A DNA stretch of 64,000 nt from Candidatus Avidehalobacter gallistercoris (GCA_018715045.1 DVMH01000021.1:1-64000); one strand, 5' to 3'; numbered from the stretch's first letter, positions 8,844 to 19,366 are shown. Program-made: numbers and translations. The notes: generated by a model not told the origin, from the letters alone.

Positions 8844-10154
8844 TTATAATGTGCCAAGAAAACCGAAATCCGGTGGATAGCTGCGGCTCGCAAATGTCAC
8901 GTCCACCGACCATGCCGCCGCCATTGCCAACACCATCTTTTCATCCGGGATCACCGGGCGGAAACCGGGCAGCCGGCGTTCTTCGGCTTCAGAAAGGAAG
9001 CCAGGGTTCACTGCGATTTCCTCCTCCGTCGGCTCGCCCACCAGCCAGATAAGCTCCTGCAGCTCACCGCTGTAACCATAGGCCCGGGCGATAGAGCCGC
9101 CGCGTATACCAATCCAACCATGATTGCCCAGCCCACGCATAGTTGAAAAGAAGCAGGCGTTACCGAACATTCTACCAACATCTTTCAGCCATTGGATATT
9201 TTCCGCCGAACGGTTCATGTCCGCTTTCTGCCACAACGTTTTGCCGATGACCAACACCCATCCGGAAAGCAGTGGTGAAACAAACACTCGATTATTATCG
9301 GCATATGCCTCGGTTAAACCTTTTGTCCAGTTGGCAGGCTCTACCTGCCCCAAACGCAGCGCCGCAATAACCTCGGAGGGCTGATAGCCCGGCACCGCCA
9401 GCCAAGCCATTTTGGGGCCAAAGGGCAGCGGTTGCTCCGGAAACAGGGCATCATGCCGGAGCGCTTCATTCTCCGTTCCATCGCCAAAGACGGGCAGCAC
9501 AGGTGCGTCCTCCACTTTTGGAATTTTATCCAGCTTATCAATCCCATCTATCAGGCGCGTCTCCTCCAGCGCCGTCTGATCCAGCGCTTCGCCTGTAGCC
9601 GCAGCAACGCCATCTGCCACTGCCGCCGCGATAGCCGCCGCCTCGTCAGGATCCAAAATGCGAGTAGCTTCAATATCGCCGTCGTCCTTTGGCAACTCGT
9701 CCGCCGAGAGCATACATGTAGCTTCCATATCATCGTCTTGAGCCGCACTGATATCTTCTTCCGCTGCCGCCGCCGAAAAATCAGATTCTGCCACAGATTC
9801 TACACTCGCCGCCTCCGCTGCGTCCAAGTCGGCGGTAATGCGGTCAATTGCTGCGTTGTAATCTACATCAGCCGGGTCAAGCTCCTCGCCCTCTAAAAAA
9901 CTCTGGGCAAACAATGGCTGGCTGAACTCCGCCGTACGCTCAAGTTCCGGCGTATCCGTCAGCAAAGTAATCGCGTCGTCCGGCTCGTCCTCTGCGTCCA
10001 CTGTTGGCGCCAGAGGCGTTTCCGCCGGCGGCTGCTCTACCCGCTCCGCCGATTCTCTAATCGCCCGGCCGCCCCAAACGATGAAGCTAACCCACGCGAT
10101 CAGCATGGTAGCCAGCACAATGCCGGGGCCGACAAAAACTCCTAAATCAAACAC
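8844..10154 (-). CDS. Membrane-anchored acidic protein, unknown function
   Basis: A 436-residue protein with one N-terminal membrane segment (about residues 8-28), a very acidic, low-complexity middle (about 35-215, rich in Asp, Glu and Ala) and a folded C-terminal domain (about 235-430) containing WLAVPGYQPSEVIAALRLG, GWVLVIG and GWIGIRGGSIARAYGY. I recognise no family. A GTG start at 10154 is preceded by GGAGG at 7 bases; a TTG at 10160 is possible. It occupies the place between obgE and nadD where proB/proA often lie in Firmicutes. Acidic middle plus membrane anchor suggests a surface or membrane-tethered role, which is only inference. Confidence 0.65.
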   Translation of the reverse strand: MFDLGVFVGPGIVLATMLIAWVSFIVWGGRAIRESAERVEQPPAETPLAPTVDAEDEPDDAITLLTDTPELERTAEFSQPLFAQSFLEGEELDPADVDYNAAIDRITADLDAAEAASVESVAESDFSAAAAEEDISAAQDDDMEATCMLSADELPKDDGDIEATRILDPDEAAAIAAAVADGVAAATGEALDQTALEETRLIDGIDKLDKIPKVEDAPVLPVFGDGTENEALRHDALFPEQPLPFGPKMAWLAVPGYQPSEVIAALRLGQVEPANWTKGLTEAYADNNRVFVSPLLSGWVLVIGKTLWQKADMNRSAENIQWLKDVGRMFGNACFFSTMRGLGNHGWIGIRGGSIARAYGYSGELQELIWLVGEPTEEEIAVNPGFLSEAEERRLPGFRPVIPDEKMVLAMAAAWSVDVTFASRSYPPDFGFLGTL

Positions 10155-10198
10155 AAACAAACCTCCTCCTGCGGCACAACTTATCCACTGCCCTGCCG

Positions 10199-11509
<1,311 letters not shown>

Positions 11510-11671
11510 TTACGGTGTCAATATAAATAATTTTCACTCTATAACCCAGGCAAATTGCATGGCAAAGTATTATACGCACACGCAAAGATCGCTGTTTTCC
11601 ATAATACTAAAAATCATACTATTACAAGTTATAGTATACCACAAAATGGCAGAGCAGAAAAGTGTTTTAGC

Positions 11672-11708
11672 GAAAAAAAGAACGGCACAGCCGAAAAGCT
11701 GTGCCGTT
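11672..11708 (-). terminator. Terminator of the rplU-rpmA operon
   Basis: On the minus strand a perfect 10-bp stem AACGGCACAG/CTGTGCCGTT (11699-11708 and 11681-11690) with an 8-base loop is followed by a run of seven T. It lies 20 bp after the rpmA stop. The rest of 11486-11671 is AT-rich and probably holds the obgE promoter, which I could not fix. Confidence 0.92.
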
Positions 11709-11728
11709 ATCATTATTCAGTTAGCCGC

Positions 11729-11992
11729 CTACGCGGTTTCCACCTCATAAACGCTAACCTTCTTACGGGTTTTATCCTTGCGCTCGAATTTGACGGTGCC
11801 GTTCACCATAGCGTAGAGCGTGTCGTCCTTACCCAAACCGACGTTAGTGCCAGGATGAAAATGAGTGCCGCGCTGACGCACAATGATGGAACCGGCAGTC
11901 ACGAACTGGCCGTCATGGCGCTTCAGCCCCAAACGTTTAGATTCACTATCACGACCGTTTTTAGAACTGCCGCCTGCTTTTTTGTGTGCCAT
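11729..11992 (-). CDS. rpmA: 50S ribosomal protein L27
   Basis: An 87-residue L27 beginning [20 protein letters not shown], with the conserved GTKFHPG-like loop ([12 protein letters not shown]) and DDTLYA. The start has GGAGGTG 8 bases upstream. The protein starts directly at AHKKAGGSS and lacks the N-terminal extension with FFA-type cleavage site found in most Firmicutes; consistently, no prp (ysxB) protease gene lies between rplU and rpmA. Confidence 0.97.
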   Translation of the reverse strand: MAHKKAGGSSKNGRDSESKRLGLKRHDGQFVTAGSIIVRQRGTHFHPGTNVGLGKDDTLYAMVNGTVKFERKDKTRKKVSVYEVETA

Positions 11993-12038
11993 GAGAATCC
12001 ACCTCCTCGTTTGTGGAAAAATCGTATAAAAACTTATC

Positions 12039-12350
12039 TTATGCGTTGATTGCTTCAACCTGTACTTTAGTGTATGGCTGACGGTGACCATTCTTCTTGC
12101 GAATGTTCTTCTTAGGCTTATAGTGGAAAACCACGACCTTTTTACCTTTGCCATGCTCAAGCACTTTAAGGCTGACGCTGGCGCCAGGAACCGTGGGATT
12201 GCCCACCTGAAGGCCTGCGCCCTCGCCCACAGCCAACACCTTAGCGTCGGTTACCACCGCGCCTACTTCGGCGTCCAGCAACTCCACGCGTAACACGTCG
12301 CCCTGAGCAACTTTATACTGCTTGCCGCCGGTCTCAATGATTGCGTACAT
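12039..12350 (-). CDS. rplU: 50S ribosomal protein L21
   Basis: A 103-residue L21: [20 protein letters not shown] at the N-terminus and [17 protein letters not shown] near the C-terminus are the conserved rRNA-binding stretches. GGAGGTG lies 9 bases before the start. It is 46 bp upstream of rpmA, in an operon driven from the promoter at 12469. Confidence 0.97.
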   Translation of the reverse strand: MYAIIETGGKQYKVAQGDVLRVELLDAEVGAVVTDAKVLAVGEGAGLQVGNPTVPGASVSLKVLEHGKGKKVVVFHYKPKKNIRKKNGHRQPYTKVQVEAINA

Positions 12351-12359
12351 CGTATTTAC

Positions 12360-12425
12360 ACCTCCCATGCCAAAGACTCGCCCCGCCGGGTGACCAAAAG
12401 GCACTTTTTGACCCGAAACAGGTGC
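12360..12425 (-). promoter_or_regulatory. Possible structured leader of rplU
   Basis: The roughly 110-nt leader between the promoter at 12469 and rplU contains a foldable segment: on the minus strand CGGGTCA ... TCACCCG enclosing a CAAAA/TTTTG pairing. L21 leaders in Firmicutes are often autoregulatory structures; whether this one belongs to that class cannot be told from sequence reading alone. Confidence 0.35.
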
Positions 12426-12468
12426 GGTTTACCTACATAAAACGGCTTATTTACATAAAACCTTATAG

Positions 12469-12497
12469 ATTTTAGCACAAAAGCCGCGCAGTGTCAA
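12469..12497 (-). promoter_or_regulatory. Promoter of rplU-rpmA
   Basis: Minus-strand TTGACA (12492-12497), 17-bp spacer, TAAAAT (12469-12474), a near-consensus strong promoter as expected for ribosomal protein genes. Confidence 0.88.
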
Positions 12498-12511
12498 GCA
12501 TTTTCCACTTT

Positions 12512-13729
12512 TTACAGACCAAAATACTCGTGCAGTTTGCGCACGGCGTCTTTGGCGCCCTCTTTTTTCAGAATACAAGAGACTTTTATTTCCGATGTGG
12601 AGATCATTTCAATATTAAAGCCATTCTCATACAGACATTTGAACATACGCGCCGCCACGCCAGGGTTGGTTATCATGCCAGCGCCAACAATAGAAACTTT
12701 GGCCACATCCGTCTCCAGCGTGAAGTTATCAGCGCCAAGTTCGGCAATAACCGGCTCCAGCACTTCCTCCAACTTGCCGTCAGCCTCTTTGCTGGTGGTA
12801 AAGGAAATATCGTTTTTGCCGTTCTTATGGCCGCTCTGGATGATCATATCCACGTTTACCTTGGCGTCGGCCAACGCACAGAACAAAACACTGGCAATGC
12901 CGGGGCGGTCAGGTACACCGTAAACCGTCACTTTCACCAAATCATCGTCATAGGCCACACCGCTGACAAGAACCTCCTGCTCCAACTGCTTCATCTCAAC
13001 TTCCTCCTTAACCATAGTGCCTTCGTTATCGTTAAAGCTGGAACGCACGCAAACCGGCATATTAAAGGTTTTTGCCATCTCAACGCTTCGGGGCTGCAAA
13101 ACGCCTGCGCCAAGGCTGCTCATCTCCAGCATTTCGTCAAAAGAAATCTCCGGCAGCTTGTGGGCTTCCGGCACAATGCGCGGGTCGGCTGTGTAAACGC
13201 CGTCCACGTCGGTATAAATTTCACAGAAATCCGCGTTCAGACCAATGGCCAGCGCCACGCCGGAAGTATCAGATCCGCCACGTCCTAACGTATGGATTTC
13301 ACCCAGTGAATCAATACCCTGAAACCCGGTGACCACAACTATTTTGCCGCCGGCCAGTTCTCGCTCCAGCCGCACCGAGTCGATCGAGATGATTTTGGCC
13401 CGGCTGTATACCCGGTCGGTACGAATACCCGCCTGCTCACCAGTCAGACTCACGGCCTTATAACCCATCGTTTGCAGAGTAATGGCCAGAAGCGCAACAC
13501 TCTGCTGCTCACCAGTGGTCATCAGCATATCCATTTCGCGCTCGGAGGGATGCGGCGTTATCTCTTTTGCCATTGCAATCAAATCATCGGTGGTATCACC
13601 CATCGCTGAAAGCACCACAACCACCTGATTGCCAGCGTCTACCGTGCGCGCCACCCGCTGTGCCACGTTGCGGATCCTTGCCAAATCAGCGACGGAACTG
13701 CCGCCGAACTTCTGCACAATTAATGCCAT
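12512..13729 (-). CDS. lysC: Aspartate kinase
   Basis: A 405-residue monofunctional aspartokinase. The kinase half has IVQKFGGSSVAD (KFGG signature), TTGEQQSVALLA, GRGGSDTSGVALA and EIYTDVDGVYTADPRIVP. Two C-terminal ACT regions (about 265-330 and 345-405) provide amino-acid feedback control; the motif SIVGAGM in the second is typical. It catalyses the first step from aspartate to lysine, threonine and methionine. Last gene of the ACT-hom-thrB-lysC set. Confidence 0.95.
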   Translation of the reverse strand: MALIVQKFGGSSVADLARIRNVAQRVARTVDAGNQVVVVLSAMGDTTDDLIAMAKEITPHPSEREMDMLMTTGEQQSVALLAITLQTMGYKAVSLTGEQAGIRTDRVYSRAKIISIDSVRLERELAGGKIVVVTGFQGIDSLGEIHTLGRGGSDTSGVALAIGLNADFCEIYTDVDGVYTADPRIVPEAHKLPEISFDEMLEMSSLGAGVLQPRSVEMAKTFNMPVCVRSSFNDNEGTMVKEEVEMKQLEQEVLVSGVAYDDDLVKVTVYGVPDRPGIASVLFCALADAKVNVDMIIQSGHKNGKNDISFTTSKEADGKLEEVLEPVIAELGADNFTLETDVAKVSIVGAGMITNPGVAARMFKCLYENGFNIEMISTSEIKVSCILKKEGAKDAVRKLHEYFGL

Positions 13730-13802
13730 ATATCTTCCCCCTAAAAGGCCAGTATTGCAGACCTCAAGTTTTCTTTCTATATTTTATGCGCTATGCATTG
13801 CC

Positions 13803-14717
13803 TCAGCAATCCTGCGCGCCCTGATTATCCTGCTCCAGCAGCATGGTTTTGGCTGAAACGCCGGCAAACTCCCACGCGCGCTGCATGGCCTTTTTGATTT
13901 GTTCCGCCCGGTTATCCTCGGTGTTTATAAAAGCGATCATCGTCGGCCCCGCGCCGGAAAGCCCCGCCGCGATAGCGCCCGCGCTTCTGGCCGCCCTCAG
14001 TACTCTTTTCGCACCTTTAATTAAGCGATATCGCTGCTCCTGGTGCAGACGATCGTCAAACGCCGCCGCAAAAAGCTGCAAATCGCCCGTTGCCATTGCC
14101 CCCACCATCAGCGCGGCGCATTGAATGTTATGTACAGCGTCAGCGCGTTTTACCTCCGGAGCCAAAATCTTCCGCGCCTTGCTGGTGGAAAGATAGAAAT
14201 CAGGGATAGCCACCACCGCAGCCAGATTAGCAGGCGGCGTCAGCTTCAGCGCCACTGTTTTGCCGCCCCGCTGGCAGGAGGACACAAACCCGCCGTATAA
14301 AGCGGGCGCCACGTTATCGGAATGCCCCTCCAGCTCGACCGCCAGCTCTAACAGCTGCGCTTTATCCAACGGATCGCCCAGCAGCCGGTTAGCAGCCATC
14401 AGGCCGCCGATAATAGCGGCAGATGAGCTTCCAAGACCACGGGAAACGGGTATCACATTATACATTTTAAATTCCAGTCCGGCGAAAGGCTCACCCACTG
14501 CGTCAAACACTTTGCGCGCTGAGCGCACCGTCAGGTTATCTTTTACCTGCTCCATCGTTTTAGTATGCGCGCCTAAATTTTCCAGCCGGATCGCGTTGCC
14601 GGTGATACGCTTCAGCGCCACCGTATTATACATGGCGAAAGCCATGCCAAAAGTGTCAAAGCCAGCGCCCATGTTAGCGGTGGTGGCCGGCACCCGGATA
14701 TTTACCTCTTGCAGCAT
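13803..14717 (-). CDS. thrB: Homoserine kinase
   Basis: A 304-residue GHMP kinase: VPATTANMGAGFDTFGMAF at the N-terminus, the phosphate-binding loop PVSRGLGSSSAAIIGGL (about residue 90) and the C-terminal GAIAAGLSGAGPTMIAF. It phosphorylates homoserine for threonine synthesis. It lies 21 bp after hom; threonine synthase is not in the window. Confidence 0.95.
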   Translation of the reverse strand: MLQEVNIRVPATTANMGAGFDTFGMAFAMYNTVALKRITGNAIRLENLGAHTKTMEQVKDNLTVRSARKVFDAVGEPFAGLEFKMYNVIPVSRGLGSSSAAIIGGLMAANRLLGDPLDKAQLLELAVELEGHSDNVAPALYGGFVSSCQRGGKTVALKLTPPANLAAVVAIPDFYLSTSKARKILAPEVKRADAVHNIQCAALMVGAMATGDLQLFAAAFDDRLHQEQRYRLIKGAKRVLRAARSAGAIAAGLSGAGPTMIAFINTEDNRAEQIKKAMQRAWEFAGVSAKTMLLEQDNQGAQDC

Positions 14718-14738
14718 AAGAATTCTCCCATTATATAA

Positions 14739-16058
14739 TTAGTCGTCGTTCACGCGGATCAGACTGGCTACGGTATCCACGCAGGCAAGCCGGTTGACCC
14801 GCCCGATAGCTTCCTGCATATTAGCCTCTTTCACTTTATGGGTGATCAGCACAATTTCGGCCAGGCCGCTGTCCATCACGCGCTTTTGAATCACGGAATC
14901 CAAACTAATATCGCTGGCAGCCAGAGCATCCGCGATCTGCGCCAGCACTTTTGGCTTATCCTGTACCATCAGGCGTATATAGTATTTGTTCACGCACTCG
15001 CCGATTGGCAGCACGCGCTTATGCTCAAAGAAACGCAAACCCGAAACGCCGCGGGTATGGTTGACAATTTTCTTGGCAGCGGTAATAACGTCACCCGCCA
15101 CCGCACTAGCCGTGGGCAAAGCACCCGCTCCCCGCCCGTATAACATTGACTGTCCCAGCGCATCGCCTTTCACAAACACAGCATTAAACACATCGTTCAC
15201 GGCAGCCATGGGGTGTTCCTTGGCAATCATCAGCGGATAGACGCAAACAGCGATCGCATCGTCGTCTTCCGGCGCCGGCTTAGCCAGCCCTACCAGCTTG
15301 ATGGTATAACCCAGCTGGGCGGCATAGGCGATATCAAACTTGCTTATTTTAGTGATACCCTCGACGTAGACCATATCCTCGGTGATATTGGTGTTATACG
15401 CGATAGAAGCAAGAATAGCCATTTTACGCGCCGCATCGAACCCTTCGATATCGTTGGTAGGATCGGCCTCGGCATAGCCAAGCTCTTGCGCGCGTTTCAG
15501 ACAGGGTTGAAAATCCGCGCCGCCCGCCGCCATCTGAGAGAGGATATAATTCGTCGTGCCGTTGACGATACCCATAATTTCCAGGATGTTGTTGGCCGCC
15601 AGGCTGTCTTTCAGCGCTTTAAGCACGGGTATGCCGCCCGCCACACTGGCCTCAAAGAAGAAATCCACACCCTCCTGGTTGGCAAGTTTGAACAGCTCAG
15701 CCCCATGCGAAGCAATCAAATCCTTGTTGGCCGTCACCACCGATTTCCCCGCAGAAAGCGCCGACGTTACCATCTCCAGCGCCGGATGGATACCGCCGAT
15801 CAGCTCAATAACAATATCTATTTCCGGGTCATTAATTAAATCATTGTAATCGCCGGTGGCAGTAGTATTAGAAAGACCCAGCTCGGCGATTCGCTGTTCG
15901 GCATAGGCCACATTCAGATTGCAGATGCGGCTGACCTCGATCGGTACTGCACGATTGGCAATAAGCGCGCTGTTTTTCGCCAGCACCTCAAGCGTGCCGC
16001 CTCCTACCGTGCCCAGACCGATCAGACCCACCTTAACTGTTTTTTCTGCTTTATCCAT
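14739..16058 (-). CDS. hom: Homoserine dehydrogenase
   Basis: A 439-residue enzyme with a Rossmann motif VGLIGLGTVGGGTLEVL at the N-terminus, ANKDLIASHG, the catalytic core GIVNGTTNYILSQM with GYAEADPTNDIEGFDAARK, and a C-terminal ACT domain (about 365-435) for threonine inhibition. It reduces aspartate semialdehyde to homoserine. The start at 16058 follows AAGAGG at 10 bases; longer in-frame forms overlap the upstream gene. Confidence 0.95.
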   Translation of the reverse strand: MDKAEKTVKVGLIGLGTVGGGTLEVLAKNSALIANRAVPIEVSRICNLNVAYAEQRIAELGLSNTTATGDYNDLINDPEIDIVIELIGGIHPALEMVTSALSAGKSVVTANKDLIASHGAELFKLANQEGVDFFFEASVAGGIPVLKALKDSLAANNILEIMGIVNGTTNYILSQMAAGGADFQPCLKRAQELGYAEADPTNDIEGFDAARKMAILASIAYNTNITEDMVYVEGITKISKFDIAYAAQLGYTIKLVGLAKPAPEDDDAIAVCVYPLMIAKEHPMAAVNDVFNAVFVKGDALGQSMLYGRGAGALPTASAVAGDVITAAKKIVNHTRGVSGLRFFEHKRVLPIGECVNKYYIRLMVQDKPKVLAQIADALAASDISLDSVIQKRVMDSGLAEIVLITHKVKEANMQEAIGRVNRLACVDTVASLIRVNDD

Positions 16059-16083
16059 AATCAAAAAACCTCTTAATGTTATA

Positions 16084-16548
16084 TTATTTACCGCCCGCCA
16101 ACTCACCGATATATGTGGCGCTGATGATACCGGGCAGCTCCTGAATTTGCGCGAGAAGCCCGCCTAATGAAAGCTGGCTTTCAGAGACTTCCATGGTGAT
16201 AGTTGCCGCCGCCACGCCGGCCAGCGGCATATCCTGATTAAGCGTGTGGATATTGCAATGGTTATCGGCCAGCACCGCCAAAACCGCCATCAGCCGCCCC
16301 GGTGAGTTATCCATGCGAATACTCAGCACAACCACACGGTAAGTTTCCTGTTGATAGAACGGGAAAATGCCGTCCTTATACTTATAAAACACGCTGCGGC
16401 TGATATCAGCCATTTTCACAGCCTCGTTGATATTTCTGGCCTCGCCCCGCGCCAGCAGCTGCTTGGCATGAGCCGTACGCTTGATGGCCTCCGGCAGGAT
16501 ATCCTCATAGATAATATAGGCCTCACGGTTGTTATTATGCTCTGACAT
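16084..16548 (-). CDS. ACT-domain regulatory protein (UPF0735/PheB-like)
   Basis: A 154-residue protein. The N-terminal half has a helix-turn-helix-like stretch (NINEAVKMADISRSVFYKYKDGIFPF) and the C-terminal half (about 75-150) is an ACT domain (VVVLSIRMDNSPGRLMAVLAVLAD). In Firmicutes this family is usually encoded beside hom and thrB and is thought to sense an amino acid, perhaps threonine or phenylalanine; the ligand here is unknown. It is first in the operon read from the promoter at 16635, 25 bp before hom. Confidence 0.85.
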   Translation of the reverse strand: MSEHNNNREAYIIYEDILPEAIKRTAHAKQLLARGEARNINEAVKMADISRSVFYKYKDGIFPFYQQETYRVVVLSIRMDNSPGRLMAVLAVLADNHCNIHTLNQDMPLAGVAAATITMEVSESQLSLGGLLAQIQELPGIISATYIGELAGGK

Positions 16549-16634
16549 AACATTCTCCCAAAATACTTCCGAACCGTCCTTTGTCCGCAAAACGCGGAAG
16601 AATATCCGCGCTGGGTAAACATGACTTGTTTGCA

Positions 16635-16663
16635 ATTATAACAAAAATCCATCTGCAAGGCAA
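16635..16663 (-). promoter_or_regulatory. Promoter of the ACT-hom-thrB-lysC operon
   Basis: Minus-strand TTGCCT (16658-16663), 17-bp spacer, TATAAT (16635-16640). The leader to the start at 16548 is about 80 nt and includes a small hairpin with CGCGGA/TCCGCG, too weak to call an attenuator. Confidence 0.75.
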
Positions 16664-16711
16664 GCTTTTTTATAAATTTTTCGGCAGTTTTTTTAGCCCA
16701 TTTCTGCATAT

Positions 16712-16740
16712 AGCAAAAGCCGCAGCTATGCTGCGGCTTT
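16712..16740 (-). terminator. Terminator after spoIVA
   Basis: Perfect 10-bp stem AAAGCCGCAG/CTGCGGCTTT with loop of 5 (16716-16740), T-rich on the minus-strand exit side. It lies 27 bp beyond the spoIVA stop. Confidence 0.8.
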
Positions 16741-16767
16741 CCGGTAATGCGAAGCGTCGGTTTTAGT

Positions 16768-18249
16768 TTACAAAATAATGCATATAAGCCCACCGCCGCC
16801 TTCGTTGACAATGCGCTGCAACGTTTCCTGCAACTTGGCCTGCGCGTTTTCCGGCATTTTGTATAACTTGCCTTGGATACCCTCCTGCACCAGCTCGTTC
16901 AGCGATTTACCAAAGATATTTGTCTGCCATATTTTCTGCGGGTCTTCCTCAAACTCGCTCAAAATGTAGCGCACCAGCTCCTCACATTGCTTTTCAGTGC
17001 CGATAAGCGGTGTGATCTCGGTGGAGATGTTAGCCCGCAGCACATGGAAACTGGGAGCGCTGGCTTTCAGGCGTACTCCAAAGCGGCCGCCCTGCTTGAT
17101 CAACTCCGGCTCCTCCAGATACATTTCGCCCACCCGCGGCGTAACGACGCCATAGCCCTGGACTTTAGCCTCCTCCATTGCCTCGGCCACCTTGTTCCAC
17201 TCGCGGTTTCCATAGCTGAAATCGCGGATAACACGCAGTAAAGTGTGCTCACCCTCGATCTCCTCGCCGGCATATTCCGCCAGCACCTGATAAAACAACT
17301 CCGCTGGGGTATCCAGCGCCACGTTGGCCAAGCCGCTGCCCAGATCCATCTCAGTCAGCTGCGCGGAGGCGATATTATCAATCGCCGCCAGATCCTCCAC
17401 CAGATTATCCACATCGCGCACCCGCGCTACCTTGGCCATCGCCGCGCCAATATCCCCCTCCAGCTGCTTTTGCAGTGGGTGACCGGCAGGCAGTTCCTCA
17501 AACCAGCGTGGCAGGCCAATATTGATCTCGCTGACCGGGAATTCAAACAGCAGCTCCTGCAGCACCTGCAATACTTCCGGCTGCTCCATCTTCGCCACGT
17601 TCAAAGGCAACACAAAAGCGTCATATTCTTCATGCAGACGCTCGCACTCAGCCAAAGTTGCCTCAGAGGCAGGCTCAACGGTGTTATAAATCAGCAGAAA
17701 GGGTTTGCCAAGTTCCTTAAGCTCGCTCACCACACGACCCTCAGCTTCGGCATAATCAGCCCGCTCAATGCCGGTGATACTCGCATCTGCCGTCACCACA
17801 ATGCCGACGGTACTGTGATCGCTAATGACCTTTTTGGTGCCGATCTCCGCCGCCTCCTGAAAGGGAATAGCCTCTTCAAACCATGGTGTGTTCACCATGC
17901 GGGGAATATCCTCCTCCTGAAAGCCCAATGCCACCGGCACGCCGTAGCCAACGCAGTCCACCAGACGCACCCGCGCCGAAAGCCCTTCTTTCACATCAAT
18001 GGCCGCCGCCTCTGCCGGAATAAACTTCGGCTCGGTCGTCATCACGGTTTTGCCCGCACCACTCTGCGGCAGCTCGTCAACCGCCCGCTGACGCGCTTCG
18101 TCCTCCATCATGCCCGGCAGCACTAAAAGCTCCATGAACCGCTTGATGAAAGTGGATTTGCCCGTCCGCACCGGCCCCACCACTCCCAGATAAATATCGC
18201 CGTTGGTTCTGGTGGCTATATCCTCAAGTATATCAAACTTTTCCACCAC
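16768..18249 (-). CDS. spoIVA: Stage IV sporulation protein A (spore coat ATPase)
   Basis: A 493-residue protein, full length for SpoIVA. The N-terminus MVEKFDILEDIATRTNGDIYLGVVGPVRTGKSTFIKRF holds a Walker A motif (GPVRTGKST); VKEGLSARVRLVDCVGYGVP is the Walker B/switch region. The long alpha-helical middle and the C-terminal end (YKMPENAQAKLQETLQRIVNEGGGGLICIIL) match the part that anchors the polymer to the forespore membrane through SpoVM. It polymerises on the forespore as the base layer of the coat. It stands alone between two terminators; its promoter was not identified and would be expected to use a sporulation sigma factor. Confidence 0.95.
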   Translation of the reverse strand: MVEKFDILEDIATRTNGDIYLGVVGPVRTGKSTFIKRFMELLVLPGMMEDEARQRAVDELPQSGAGKTVMTTEPKFIPAEAAAIDVKEGLSARVRLVDCVGYGVPVALGFQEEDIPRMVNTPWFEEAIPFQEAAEIGTKKVISDHSTVGIVVTADASITGIERADYAEAEGRVVSELKELGKPFLLIYNTVEPASEATLAECERLHEEYDAFVLPLNVAKMEQPEVLQVLQELLFEFPVSEINIGLPRWFEELPAGHPLQKQLEGDIGAAMAKVARVRDVDNLVEDLAAIDNIASAQLTEMDLGSGLANVALDTPAELFYQVLAEYAGEEIEGEHTLLRVIRDFSYGNREWNKVAEAMEEAKVQGYGVVTPRVGEMYLEEPELIKQGGRFGVRLKASAPSFHVLRANISTEITPLIGTEKQCEELVRYILSEFEEDPQKIWQTNIFGKSLNELVQEGIQGKLYKMPENAQAKLQETLQRIVNEGGGGLICIIL

Positions 18250-18288
18250 TCGTTCCCTCCCCTTCGGCCTGTTCAGCCGTATAAAAAT

Positions 18289-18317
18289 AAAAAGTATGGT
18301 TGGTTTCCATACTTTTT
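18289..18317 (-). terminator. Terminator of the der-plsY-gpsA operon
   Basis: Perfect 11-bp stem AAAAAGTATGG/CCATACTTTTT with a 7-base loop; on the minus strand it ends in ATTTTTAT. It separates gpsA from spoIVA. Confidence 0.85.
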
Positions 18318-18361
18318 ATGCTTATTCAACTGGGAATAGAACAATCTATCTGGCAAATATC

Positions 18362-19351
18362 TTATTCCGGCTTAACGTCGCGCCGCATCAGATCCACTGC
18401 CAGACGGCTGATCGGATAGTCCTGATAAAGCACGCGATAAATCGCCTCAGTTATCGGCATTTCAACGCCATGCTCCTCAGCCAGCACATGGGCGATGCGG
18501 GCGGCGTTTATGCCCTCTACCACCATGCCCATCTCGGCCTGAATATCAGCCAGTTTTTTACCCTTGCCCAGCATAATGCCCGCTGTGCGGTTACGGCTGT
18601 GGCGGCTGCCGCAGGTGACCACCAGATCCCCCATACCGGAAAGACCGTAGAACGTGGTCTCTTTCGCGCCCAGCTTGCTGCCCAGACGCACGATCTCCTT
18701 TAAGCCACGGGTCAAAATGGCCGCTTCGGTGTTATCACCACCGCCCAATCCATAGCAAATGCCGCTGGCCAGCGCCACAATATTTTTCAGAGCGCCGCCC
18801 AGCTCTACACCAATCACGTCGGAATTGACATAGACACGCATATAATCGTTGTTAAAATATGCCTGCACCTGCTGCGCGATAAGTTCGTCACCAGATGCCG
18901 CCACGATCGCCGTAGGAACACGGCGGCTGACCTCCTCCGCGTGACTGGGGCCGGAAAGAACCGCCACCGGATTAGCGGGAAATGTCGCTGCGATAAGCTC
19001 GCTCATTCTGGCGTGGGTCTCAATATCAAATCCCTTGGCTACTGAAAGCAGCAGCTGATCCTTATGCACCAGCCCCTGCAAAGACTTCGTCACAGGTCGC
19101 ATGGCGTGACTGGGCACGGCCAGTACCAGCATGGCCTTATCTCTGGCCGCTTCGGCCAAATCAGCTGTATAATTCAGACTGGCCGGAAGCTTCACCCCCG
19201 GCAGAAAGCGTGGGTTCTCGCCCGTCCGCTTCAACTCGGCGATATGCTCCTCCTCCAACGACCAGAGCGTCACGGCATGCCCGTTATCATGCAGCACCAT
19301 TGCGAGGGCAGAACCCCAGCTGCCCGCCCCGATTATAGCTATATTTGCCAT
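18362..19351 (-). CDS. gpsA: Glycerol-3-phosphate dehydrogenase [NAD(P)+]
   Basis: A 329-residue enzyme: IAIIGAGSWGSALAMVLHDNGH is the Rossmann dinucleotide motif, VLSGPSHAEEV and ALKNIVALASGICYGLGGGDNTEAAILTRGLKEI (with the catalytic Lys in LKNI) are the substrate-domain signatures. It reduces dihydroxyacetone phosphate to sn-glycerol-3-phosphate, the substrate of PlsY encoded just upstream. Confidence 0.96.
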   Translation of the reverse strand: MANIAIIGAGSWGSALAMVLHDNGHAVTLWSLEEEHIAELKRTGENPRFLPGVKLPASLNYTADLAEAARDKAMLVLAVPSHAMRPVTKSLQGLVHKDQLLLSVAKGFDIETHARMSELIAATFPANPVAVLSGPSHAEEVSRRVPTAIVAASGDELIAQQVQAYFNNDYMRVYVNSDVIGVELGGALKNIVALASGICYGLGGGDNTEAAILTRGLKEIVRLGSKLGAKETTFYGLSGMGDLVVTCGSRHSRNRTAGIMLGKGKKLADIQAEMGMVVEGINAARIAHVLAEEHGVEMPITEAIYRVLYQDYPISRLAVDLMRRDVKPE

Positions 19352-19366
19352 AAATCAATACCTCGC

